This document shows, piece after piece, positions 27,587 to 34,988 of a stretch of DNA of 64,000 nt (position 1 is the stretch's first letter; every line of letters starts with the position of its first letter). This stretch comes from Pseudomonas chlororaphis subsp. chlororaphis. Lineage in GTDB: Bacteria; Pseudomonadota; Gammaproteobacteria; Pseudomonadales; Pseudomonadaceae. The notes under the pieces were generated by a model, which saw only the letters and a program-made list of their open reading frames with translations, did not search any database and was not told the origin of the DNA. Position numbers and translations under genes: made by a program. The stretch is taken from the NCBI RefSeq assembly GCF_003945765.1, contig NZ_CP027712.1:6744188-6808187 (forward strand), read 5' to 3'.

Positions 27587-28190
27587 CGGCGGCGACCTCC
27601 AGCAGCCGATGCAGCTTGGCGTACTGCAGCAGCATGATGGTCTTGCCGTCGCAGATCTCGCCGCTATCGATCATTGCCAGGGCCCGGTCGATCGGCAGCT
27701 CCAGCACTTCGATCTCTTCGCCCTCGTGTTCCAGGCCGCCACCCTCGCTTTGCTTGTCTTCATCGAAATATTCGCCGACGAAGAAATGCAGGCGCTCGGT
27801 GACCGACCCCGGGCTCATGAAGGCTTCGAACACCTTGCGCACCTCACGGATGCGATAGCCGGTTTCCTCCTCCGTCTCCTTGTGAATGCAGGTCCGCGCA
27901 TCGTCCTTGTCCAGCAGCCCGGCGCAGGTTTCGATCAACATGCCGTCGTGTTCGTTGACGAAGGCCGGGAAACGGAACTGCCGGGTCAGCACTACCGTCT
28001 GCTTGGCCCTGCTGTACAGCAGGATGGTGGCGCCATTGCCGCGGTCGTAGGTTTCCCGGTCCAGGGTGCGCCAGACCCCGTCACGGCCCTGGAAGTCGTA
28101 GGTGGTCTTGCGCAGCACGTACCAATTGTCCGAAAGCACTTCGACCTGATGGATCCGCACCCGGTCCTTGGTAGAGATGGCCTGGTTCAT
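27579..28190 (-). CDS. nudK: NudK-type Nudix hydrolase (GDP-mannose pyrophosphatase-like)
   Basis: 203 residues. The sequence runs MNQAISTKDRVRIHQVEVLS, then DRETYDRGNGATILLY, RQFRFPAFVNEHDG, the Nudix helix KETEEETGY and LELPIDRALAMIDSGEICDG, very like E. coli NudK, which hydrolyses GDP-mannose to GMP and mannose-1-phosphate. The start at 28190 is preferred over 28235 because of the AAGGAA about seven bases upstream; it begins four bases after the MTA-phosphorylase stop. In this operon it may recycle a sugar nucleotide; note that GDP-mannose is also the CPA precursor. Confidence 0.85.
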   Translation of the reverse strand: MNQAISTKDRVRIHQVEVLSDNWYVLRKTTYDFQGRDGVWRTLDRETYDRGNGATILLYSRAKQTVVLTRQFRFPAFVNEHDGMLIETCAGLLDKDDARTCIHKETEEETGYRIREVRKVFEAFMSPGSVTERLHFFVGEYFDEDKQSEGGGLEHEGEEIEVLELPIDRALAMIDSGEICDGKTIMLLQYAKLHRLLEVAADD

Positions 28191-28194
28191 CGCT

Positions 28195-29106
28195 TTATTC
28201 CTTGCTCGCAGAGAGATGAGTGGCATGGGGCGCAACGCTCAACAGACGCTCGACCATCCGCGGGTCCCGGTGCTCGGGCGCGGTCATCACCGCAGTGTCC
28301 AGGGCACGGTCGCAACCGCAGGGGCAGGCACCGGCATGCTGGCCCAGGCGCGTCACGGCTTCGGTCACCAGGCGCCGGGTCAGGTTGAAGGTGTCCGCCA
28401 TGCGTTGCGCCACCAGGGTGGCGTTCACCGGCTCGTGGGATTCGTGCCAGCAGTCGAAATCGGTCGGAATGGCAATCATCGCGTAGCAAAGCTCGGCCTC
28501 GCGGGCCAGCTTGGCTTCGGGCATCGCAGTCATACCGATCACCGTGCCGCCCCACTGGCGGTACAGGTGGGACTCGGCGCGGGTGGAGAACTGCGGGCCT
28601 TCCATGACCACGTAGGTGCCGCCGTTGCGCGCCTGGATATCAGTGGCCTCGGCACTCTCGGCGAGCACGCCACGCATACGCGCGCAGACCGGCTCGCCGA
28701 AAGGCACATGGCCAACCAGCCCGGGGCCGAAAAAGGTTTTTTCCCGCTGGATGGTGCGGTCGATGTACTGGTCGATCAGCACAAAGCTGCCGGGAGGCGC
28801 GTCGTGGGTCAGGCTGCCCACCGCGCTGACCGACAGCAATTGCGTGCAACCGACGCTGCGCAGCGCGGCGATGTTGGCCCGGGCATTGATCGAGGCCGGC
28901 GGAATCACATGCCCCACGCCATGCCGCTGGACAAAGGCCACGGGCACGCCATTGAGCGTGCCCAGGGTGAGCGGCGAGGACGGCGTGCCGAAGGCGGTCA
29001 TGCATTCCACTTGCTGAATGTCCTGCAAGCCAGGCAGCTGTTGCAGGCCGCTGCCGCCGATGATGCCGATACGTTGAACGTGCTGGGTTGGAGTGGAATG
29101 GGTCAC
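28195..29106 (-). CDS. 5'-methylthioadenosine phosphorylase family protein
   Basis: 303 residues. The purine phosphorylase motifs are clear: IGIIGGSGLQQLPGL at the N-terminus, SVSAVGSL mid-protein, and GPQFSTRAESHLYRQWG with GMTAMPEAKLAREAELCYA. The typical reaction splits S-methyl-5'-thioadenosine to adenine and methylthioribose-1-phosphate. The GTG start overlaps the desaturase stop. The usual Pseudomonas housekeeping mtnP lies elsewhere, so this operon copy probably removes MTA produced by, or used in, the local pathway; no obvious MTA-forming enzyme is visible in the operon. Confidence 0.88.
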   Translation of the reverse strand: MTHSTPTQHVQRIGIIGGSGLQQLPGLQDIQQVECMTAFGTPSSPLTLGTLNGVPVAFVQRHGVGHVIPPASINARANIAALRSVGCTQLLSVSAVGSLTHDAPPGSFVLIDQYIDRTIQREKTFFGPGLVGHVPFGEPVCARMRGVLAESAEATDIQARNGGTYVVMEGPQFSTRAESHLYRQWGGTVIGMTAMPEAKLAREAELCYAMIAIPTDFDCWHESHEPVNATLVAQRMADTFNLTRRLVTEAVTRLGQHAGACPCGCDRALDTAVMTAPEHRDPRMVERLLSVAPHATHLSASKE

Positions 29107-30215
29107 AGGCTACCTCTCGACTTCAGGGGGGACGGTTCGTGTTCGGTGCACACCAGGCGCTCATAGAGTTCGGACAGGGCCGTGGGCGCATTGCCGCGAG
29201 GCAACAACAGCCCTTCGCTGGCGTTGCTGCTGTAGCGCGGTTCGTGGATTTTCAGGTGCCGGTCGATCGCCGGCAGGTAGTTCCAGCGCACGCCGGGGTA
29301 CAGGGAATGCGCCAGGTGATAGGCGTCGGACGTCGGGGCGATGAATACCCGCACCAGCCAGCCGGAAACCCCGAAGTAATCGGTGGGCCGGCCCGCCAGG
29401 TATTCCAGCTCGCGGCGATTGCGCGCGGTGCCCTCGATGAACCAGCGGTGCTCGGTCAGCAGCGAGATCCAGGCAAACACCGGATAGGACGTCAGCAACG
29501 GCAGCAACCAGCCGAACAACACGCCTTGCCAGCCACCGAAGGCGTACAGCAACGCCGCCACCGCCGCCACGCTCAGGCAGCGCACCAGGGTGGTCAGGCG
29601 TGAGTGGTTGAGCAGGCTGCTGCGCACCAGGGTGGTGAGATTGACCCAGGCCCCGCGGGGGGTCAGCGGGTATAGCAACAGCGCATAGAAACCGCTGGGC
29701 GACAGGCCCGCCACATAGCCGCCGGCATGCACCCGGGCGCGGTTGGGGTCGAGTTGCGGATGGTTGGGGTGGCGATGGTGTTCCAGGGTGTGGGTCTGGT
29801 GCCGGCTGCGCATGTCGCGCTTGAACATCGGGAACTGGTAGAACACGTTGCTCAGCCACCACTGCCAGGCATGGTGGCGACACAGGGCAAAGTGCACCGC
29901 GTTGTGCCCGAACTCCTGCAACGCGCGCATGCGCCCGCCGCTCCATAGCAGCACGGCCAGCCAGGCCAGCGGCGACGAGTAGATCGACGCCGCCTGCACT
30001 GCGGCGACTATATCCAGCCACGTCCAGACAAAGGGCAACGGCGCGAACCAGGTATCCAGCGGGCGGTAGTACTGCTCCCGCCGCCCCTCCAGGCGCGGTA
30101 TCAGCTTGAGCAGGCGCAGCACCCGCTGCGCATCGCGGTAATAGAACGCCACCAGCGCGCGCAACAGCAGCGAAGCAGCGATCAGGCCCAACAGGACAAT
30201 GTGCTCGGTGTCCAT
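29103..30215 (-). CDS. Membrane di-iron fatty-acid desaturase/hydroxylase family protein
   Basis: 370 residues with several membrane helices. Three histidine boxes are present: FGHNAVH near residues 102-108, HTLEHHRHPNH near 140-150, and DAYHLAHSLYP near 306-316. These bind the di-iron centre of desaturases, hydroxylases and ketolases. The substrate cannot be told: lipids are usual, but members in biosynthetic clusters also hydroxylate small molecules or amino acids. It lies two bases after the HAD gene stop in the operon. Confidence 0.88.
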   Translation of the reverse strand: MDTEHIVLLGLIAASLLLRALVAFYYRDAQRVLRLLKLIPRLEGRREQYYRPLDTWFAPLPFVWTWLDIVAAVQAASIYSSPLAWLAVLLWSGGRMRALQEFGHNAVHFALCRHHAWQWWLSNVFYQFPMFKRDMRSRHQTHTLEHHRHPNHPQLDPNRARVHAGGYVAGLSPSGFYALLLYPLTPRGAWVNLTTLVRSSLLNHSRLTTLVRCLSVAAVAALLYAFGGWQGVLFGWLLPLLTSYPVFAWISLLTEHRWFIEGTARNRRELEYLAGRPTDYFGVSGWLVRVFIAPTSDAYHLAHSLYPGVRWNYLPAIDRHLKIHEPRYSSNASEGLLLPRGNAPTALSELYERLVCTEHEPSPLKSRGSL

Positions 30216-30217
30216 GA

Positions 30218-30916
30218 TCAGGCTCCCTCGTGAACGACGGCGCGCCGCTCGTCACTGGCGTAATGGCCCAGCAGTTCGCCCAACCCACCGAAGACCGGGG
30301 CGTCGGCCTGTCGCAGGCGGTTGAGGTCCTGATGGCCGGTGCTGACCAGCAGCGGCTGCCAGCCGACGGCCCGCGCCACGTCGTAGTCGTGCAGGGTGTC
30401 GCCGATGAACAGGGTGCGCCCGGCCGGTGTGCCGAGCTTCTCCTGCAGCATCAGGGCCTCGGCGGTCTTGCTGGTGGCCTGGTTGTGGCTCAGCCCCACG
30501 ACATGCTCGAAATGCCCGAGCAGGCCCTTGGCTTCCAGGGTCTTGCGCAGCACGTCGCAATGCGAGGCGGACACGATGGAGACGCCGATACCGGCATTGC
30601 GCGCGGCCTCCAGCACCTCGAATACCCCAGCGTGCAGCGGGCACTGCGCGACATGCGTATCGAAATGCTCCAGGTAGTGCTCGACGATTCGCGCGAAGGG
30701 CGTGCGCTGCAGGTCGAACCCCAGGGAGGCGTAGAAATCGGCAATCGGAAAGTCGAACAGCGCACGGTAGCGCACGGCATCGATGGGCGGCACCGCATAG
30801 CGCTCGCCACAGCGATTGACCGCGCTGACCGCCAGGGCGATGTCGTCGATCAGGGTGCCGTTCCAGTCGAAGACCAGGTGTTCGATCCCCGAGAAGTGCA
30901 GTCGATCATCGATCAT
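30218..30916 (-). CDS. HAD-superfamily hydrolase with DxN motif I
   Basis: 232 residues starting MIDDRLHFSGIEHLVFDWNG. Motif I reads DWNGT: the nucleophile Asp is kept but the second Asp (usual acid/base) is Asn, seen in a subgroup of HAD proteins. Motif II is VSASHCD, followed by LSHNQATSKTAEALMLQEK for motif III and FIGDTLHDYDVARAVG for motif IV. It is probably a phosphatase for an organic phosphate. It overlaps the flavin monooxygenase gene by four bases. The frame is open upstream to 31246 but this mirrors that gene. Confidence 0.85.
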   Translation of the reverse strand: MIDDRLHFSGIEHLVFDWNGTLIDDIALAVSAVNRCGERYAVPPIDAVRYRALFDFPIADFYASLGFDLQRTPFARIVEHYLEHFDTHVAQCPLHAGVFEVLEAARNAGIGVSIVSASHCDVLRKTLEAKGLLGHFEHVVGLSHNQATSKTAEALMLQEKLGTPAGRTLFIGDTLHDYDVARAVGWQPLLVSTGHQDLNRLRQADAPVFGGLGELLGHYASDERRAVVHEGA

Positions 30917-32283
30917 GGTCGGGTTTTCTCCGCAAGAAGGGCGTTGAGGGCGATACGCGAGGCGATCGCCGGTGTGTAGAGCTTGCTGGGCTCCATCACC
31001 AGGTTGGTCACGCCAATCTGGGTTTCCAGGGCCCGCCGATTGTTCGCCGAGACCTGGCCCAGGCCGGCGCCGTACCAATGATGGAAACGCGTGCGCCAAC
31101 TGCGCTGGCCAACGGTTTCGGGAAAGCGGAAGTCTTCGGTGGTGGCCATGCTCCAGGCGCCATCGACCACTTCGCACAGGCGGCCCTGCAATTGGCGAAA
31201 GCCCTGGCCGCCCTGCAATACCTGGTCGATGTGGCGGTCGATGCAATCGGCCTCCAGCGCGCCGATGGTCATGCCCTGGCTGTACAGCGGGTTCATGCTG
31301 CTCAGGGCATCGCCGACCACCAGCAGCCCGGCCGGCCAGTGCTCGACCCGATCGAAGTGCGTGCGGCGACTGCCGGGCATCTTGAAGGTGTGGACCGGCG
31401 ACAGCGGCTCGGCGTCGCGGATCACCTCATGGATATCCGGCACCGGCAGCGCCGCCAGCGCCTGCAGGAACTCCTGCGGGTCGTTGCCGGGAAAGTGACC
31501 GAACCAGCCACCAGTGGTGACCATCCAGCGGTCGCCTTCGATCGGGCTGATCACTCCCATGGAACGCTGCAACGGCGCCTTGGGCAGCACCAGCAGGACC
31601 TGCCACTGCTCGGCATAGGCCGGAAGACGTCGGTAGATGCGCGACGCATAACCCAGCTCGGTCTTGACTACGCTGGTCTCGACCTCGCCGAAGCCGGCCT
31701 CTTTCAGCCACGTCGGCAAGCGCGTGCCACGCCCGCTGGCGTCGACCAGCAGGTCGCAGCGCAGCGTCCGCTCGCCGTGGCCATCGTCGACGGTCACCGC
31801 CTCGACCCGCCGGGAAGGATCGACCCCGGTGAACTCGATCTGCGTGACCCGGGTACTGGACAGCACCTCGACGTTCAGCACGCCGAGCAGGGCCCGGCGC
31901 AGCTGGTTGTCGATCAGGCGCCGGCTGCAGTAATGGGCATAAATGCCACTGCGGTAGCGGTTTTTCCAACGCCCGCCCTGGTACCACTTCACGTCGTGAC
32001 CCAGGTCGGCCACCTGCGCGCCGCCCTGCTCCAGGGCGCTCAAGGTGCCGGGGAAGATGCCTTCGATGATCTGCTTGCCACGCAGCAGCAACAGGTGGAC
32101 GTGATGCTCCTGGGGCAGGCTCTGGCGCGGCCCGGTCTCGTCGAAGAAATCGCTCTTCTCGATCACCGTGACCCGCTGGAAACGCCGGGCCAGGACCGCG
32201 GCCGTCAGGCAGCCCGTCACGCTGCCGCCGATGACCACGGCATGTCGACCGCCCGTGGCGGTATCAGGCTGGGGAGTAGTCAT
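30913..32283 (-). CDS. FAD-dependent monooxygenase/oxidoreductase
   Basis: 456 residues starting MTTPQPDTATGGRHAVVIGG. The FAD-binding VIGGSVTGCLTAAVLARR and VTVIEKSDF give the Rossmann fold, GRG/DASGRGTRLPTWL mid-protein, and VVGDALSSMNPLYSQGMTIG the second FAD motif. The PQEHHVHLLLLRGKQIIEG block is typical of actinobacterial-style oxidoreductases related to hydroxylases. It probably hydroxylates or oxidises the pathway intermediate. The ATG at 32283 has AAAGGTG upstream; it overlaps the aminotransferase gene by 20 bases. Confidence 0.85.
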   Translation of the reverse strand: MTTPQPDTATGGRHAVVIGGSVTGCLTAAVLARRFQRVTVIEKSDFFDETGPRQSLPQEHHVHLLLLRGKQIIEGIFPGTLSALEQGGAQVADLGHDVKWYQGGRWKNRYRSGIYAHYCSRRLIDNQLRRALLGVLNVEVLSSTRVTQIEFTGVDPSRRVEAVTVDDGHGERTLRCDLLVDASGRGTRLPTWLKEAGFGEVETSVVKTELGYASRIYRRLPAYAEQWQVLLVLPKAPLQRSMGVISPIEGDRWMVTTGGWFGHFPGNDPQEFLQALAALPVPDIHEVIRDAEPLSPVHTFKMPGSRRTHFDRVEHWPAGLLVVGDALSSMNPLYSQGMTIGALEADCIDRHIDQVLQGGQGFRQLQGRLCEVVDGAWSMATTEDFRFPETVGQRSWRTRFHHWYGAGLGQVSANNRRALETQIGVTNLVMEPSKLYTPAIASRIALNALLAEKTRP

Positions 32284-33370
32284 TGAGCACCTTTGCAATG
32301 TAGGCCAGGTCGTCGCCCGCCAGGCCCGGATGCAGCGGCACCGTGGTCAGCGAACGCAGCAACCGGGCGGCGTTGGGGCAATCGCGGCGGTACTGCGCCA
32401 GCAGCGGCAGCTGGTACAGCGGCTGGTTGTCGTACTTGCCAATGTCCGAAGGGATGCCGTGACGCTGCTGGTAGTGCACCAGTTCACGTCCGTCGTTCCC
32501 CACCGCCTGCAACAGCAAGGCATAGGCGTTGGCCTCTCCACCGGGGGTCAGCGGCAGTTCGCGGATCGCCGGGTTGTCCAGTAGCTCCAGCAGCTGCCGG
32601 CGGTTGGCCTGGCGCTGGTGCAAGCGGCTTTCCAGCTGCCGCGAACGCGCCAGCCCGAGGGCGGCCTGCAGGCCGCCGAGCTTGAGGTTGATGCCCAGGG
32701 TTTCGCCGGTGAGGTTGCCGAAACGGGTGTAGGCGCGGATACGGCTGGCGCGCTCGTCGTCATCGGTCATGACAAAACCGCCCTCACCGGTGGACATGAA
32801 CTTGCAGTCGTGGGTGCTGAAGCAGCTGATGTCGCCATGCTGCGCCAGCCAGCTGCCGTTCAGGCGCGTCAGGTGCGCATGGGCCAGGTCCTGGATCAGC
32901 GGGATACCGGCCTGGCGCGTGGTGGCCCAGGTGATATGCGAGGCGATCGGGTACCCCCACATCGGCACCTCGATCACCGCACAGGTGCGCGGGCCGATGC
33001 AGCGTTGCAGGTCATCCGGGTCGAGCCCGAAGTTGTCCGGCGCCACATCGCAGAACACCGGGACCAGGCCCAGGGACAGGATCGGCAGGACGGTGCAGAT
33101 CGGGCACGTGGGCGCGACTATCACTTCGTCCCCCGGCTGGAACCGCACGCCGGCCAGCGCCGCGGTGACCGAAGCGGCCCCCGACGACACGGCGATCACA
33201 TGACGCACGCCGTACAACACGGCGAGCGCGGTCTCGTAGTCCTCGACGATCTGCGAGGTGCCGGTCAGCCCTGTCGCCAGGGCGCGTTGCAGCTCGGGCA
33301 CATCGTCGGCGGTATCGTGGCCGCACTTGTCCGCGATGACCCGGGCCTGTTGAGCAAGGGCCTGGTTCAT
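32264..33370 (-). CDS. DegT/DnrJ/EryC1 aminotransferase, copy 2
   Basis: 368 residues starting MNQALAQQARVIADKCGHDT. PLP-binding features are AVSSGAASVTAALAGVRFQPG, the QDLAHAH Asp near residue 180, and the catalytic Lys in STHDCKFMSTGEGGF near 210. Family members transaminate keto-sugars or keto-cyclitols using Glu or Gln. It is paralogous to the aminotransferase at 33879-34988 (shared PMWGYP, CFSTH, GEGGF, TRFGNL, DCPNAARLL/DCPNAEALL). The Nudix gene lies between them. It could act on a second keto position or on the same substrate later. Confidence 0.9.
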   Translation of the reverse strand: MNQALAQQARVIADKCGHDTADDVPELQRALATGLTGTSQIVEDYETALAVLYGVRHVIAVSSGAASVTAALAGVRFQPGDEVIVAPTCPICTVLPILSLGLVPVFCDVAPDNFGLDPDDLQRCIGPRTCAVIEVPMWGYPIASHITWATTRQAGIPLIQDLAHAHLTRLNGSWLAQHGDISCFSTHDCKFMSTGEGGFVMTDDDERASRIRAYTRFGNLTGETLGINLKLGGLQAALGLARSRQLESRLHQRQANRRQLLELLDNPAIRELPLTPGGEANAYALLLQAVGNDGRELVHYQQRHGIPSDIGKYDNQPLYQLPLLAQYRRDCPNAARLLRSLTTVPLHPGLAGDDLAYIAKVLNDYSPA

Positions 33371-33882
33371 GACGCCACCTTCCGGCCGACCATGTCCCAC
33401 ACCTCGGCATCGGCGAACACCCGGTCCACCATGCGCCGGAAGTTGGGGAACATCTTCAGCTCGGCGGTTTCCTGCCGGCTGAAGAAGCGCGCGTTTTCCA
33501 CCTCGCGCTCCGGCGGGCAAGCCCGCAGGTCGGTGGCGGTGAGGTAGATCAGGTCCAGGTGGTAATGCGGCCCGCGCTTGTCATCGATGAATTCGCAGAG
33601 GATCCGGTAAGGCTGGTGCAACACAGTGACATCGGTCTCGGCATCGGCCAGTTCCAGGTCACGCTCGCCCAGCAGGGCGGCGTGAATCCCGGTTTCTTCG
33701 TAGATCTCGCGCAGCACCGCCACATCAGGGGTTTCCCCCTGTTCTATGTGGCCGCCCGGATACAGCCAGACCCCCAACTTGCGGTGGTGCAACAGGAGCA
33801 TCTTGCGGTCGGGGTTCAACACGAACGCCGAGGCCGTGAAATGCCGGTCCAGGGTCGAACGATCAAGAACGTCCGTCATCAT
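33367..33882 (-). CDS. Nudix hydrolase
   Basis: 171 residues starting MMTDVLDRSTLDRHFTASAF. A perfect Nudix box GHIEQGETPDVAVLREIYEE with following TGI (GX5EX7REUXEEXGU) sits near residues 44-66. It cleaves nucleoside diphosphates linked to another moiety. The substrate is unknown. It is wedged between the two paralogous aminotransferases with four-base overlaps on both sides, so it is an integral part of the operon, not a stray gene. The ATG at 33882 or 33879 can serve as start. Confidence 0.9.
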   Translation of the reverse strand: MMTDVLDRSTLDRHFTASAFVLNPDRKMLLLHHRKLGVWLYPGGHIEQGETPDVAVLREIYEETGIHAALLGERDLELADAETDVTVLHQPYRILCEFIDDKRGPHYHLDLIYLTATDLRACPPEREVENARFFSRQETAELKMFPNFRRMVDRVFADAEVWDMVGRKVAS

Positions 33883-34988
33883 GCGGCCCCGTACTGGTTG
33901 ATCCGTTCGGCCATGTAGTCCAGTTCGGCGCGGGTAATGTCCGGATGGACCGGGATGGTGGTCATGCTGGCCAGCAGCGCCTCGGCGTTGGGGCAGTCGT
34001 TGCGGTACTGGGCCAGCGCCGGGAACTCGTAGAGCGCCTTGCAGCCGTAGCGCTTGATGTCCGACGGGATGCCCGCCTCGTCCAGATAATCGATGAAGGC
34101 CCGGTTGTCGGCGAAATGCAGCTCCAGGTTGAGGAAGTAGTAGTTGGTCCGTCCACCCTCGATGATGACCTTTTCCCGCACCTTGCTGTGGTCGAGCTGC
34201 TGCAGGAAGTAGGTGGCATTGGCGCGGCGCTGCTCGATCTGCGCGGCCAGCGAGTCCAGGCGGTTGGCGCCCAGGGCGGCAGGCAGCGCGGCCAGCTTGT
34301 AGTTGAGGCCGAAGTCCTTGCCGTTGAGGTTGCCGAAGCGGCTGTAGTCGCGGCAACGCTGGGCCAGTTGGTCGTCGTCGGTGAGGATGAATCCGCCCTC
34401 GCCTGTGGCCAGCGGCTTGCGTTCGTGGGTGCTGAAGCACGACAGGTCGCCGTAGGCCGACAGCGGCCGGCCATTGAGGGTGCTGCCATGGGAATGCGCC
34501 AGGTCGAGGATCAGCTTGATCCCCAGCTCGCGGGTCAGGCCTTGCAGCTCATCGACTTCGGTGGGGTAGCCCCACATCGGAATATCGATGATCGCCCGGG
34601 TCCGCGGGGTAATGCGGGCCTTGATCGATTCCGGGTCGGCGCCGAAACCGTGACGGCGGGTGTCGACGAAGATCGGGTTGGCGCCCGCGGCGATGATCGG
34701 ATAGATGGTGCACAGCGGGCAGCTCGGCGTCAGCAGGACGTCGTCGCCGGGACCGACGCCGGCGGCGTAGATCGCCACGCTCAGGGCCGCGCCACCCGAG
34801 GAGACCGCGATCGCATGCCGCGCCTCGAACCAGGCTGCCAGCTTGGCCTCGTATTCGCCCACCACATCGCTGGTGCCGGACAGCGGCCGCTCCAGGGTGT
34901 TCTGCAAGGTCAACAGATCGTCGGCGTACACCGGACGGTATTTGTCGGAAACGGAGATGCGGGCGGCGCTGGAGAGATTAGAGGACAT
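33879..34988 (-). CDS. DegT/DnrJ/EryC1 aminotransferase, copy 1
   Basis: 369 residues starting MSSNLSSAARISVSDKYRPV. PLP features: AVSSGGAALSVAIYAAGVGP, the LDLAHSHGS Asp near 185, and the catalytic Lys in STHERKPLATGEGGF near 215, then DYSRFGNLNGKDFGLNYKLA. It is probably a keto-sugar/keto-cyclitol aminotransferase. The start at 34988 is preferred because upstream residues are Pro/Ser-rich shadow sequence. It overlaps the Gfo/Idh gene by 11 bases and is paralogous to copy 2, so these two catalyse related transaminations. Confidence 0.9.
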   Translation of the reverse strand: MSSNLSSAARISVSDKYRPVYADDLLTLQNTLERPLSGTSDVVGEYEAKLAAWFEARHAIAVSSGGAALSVAIYAAGVGPGDDVLLTPSCPLCTIYPIIAAGANPIFVDTRRHGFGADPESIKARITPRTRAIIDIPMWGYPTEVDELQGLTRELGIKLILDLAHSHGSTLNGRPLSAYGDLSCFSTHERKPLATGEGGFILTDDDQLAQRCRDYSRFGNLNGKDFGLNYKLAALPAALGANRLDSLAAQIEQRRANATYFLQQLDHSKVREKVIIEGGRTNYYFLNLELHFADNRAFIDYLDEAGIPSDIKRYGCKALYEFPALAQYRNDCPNAEALLASMTTIPVHPDITRAELDYMAERINQYGAA

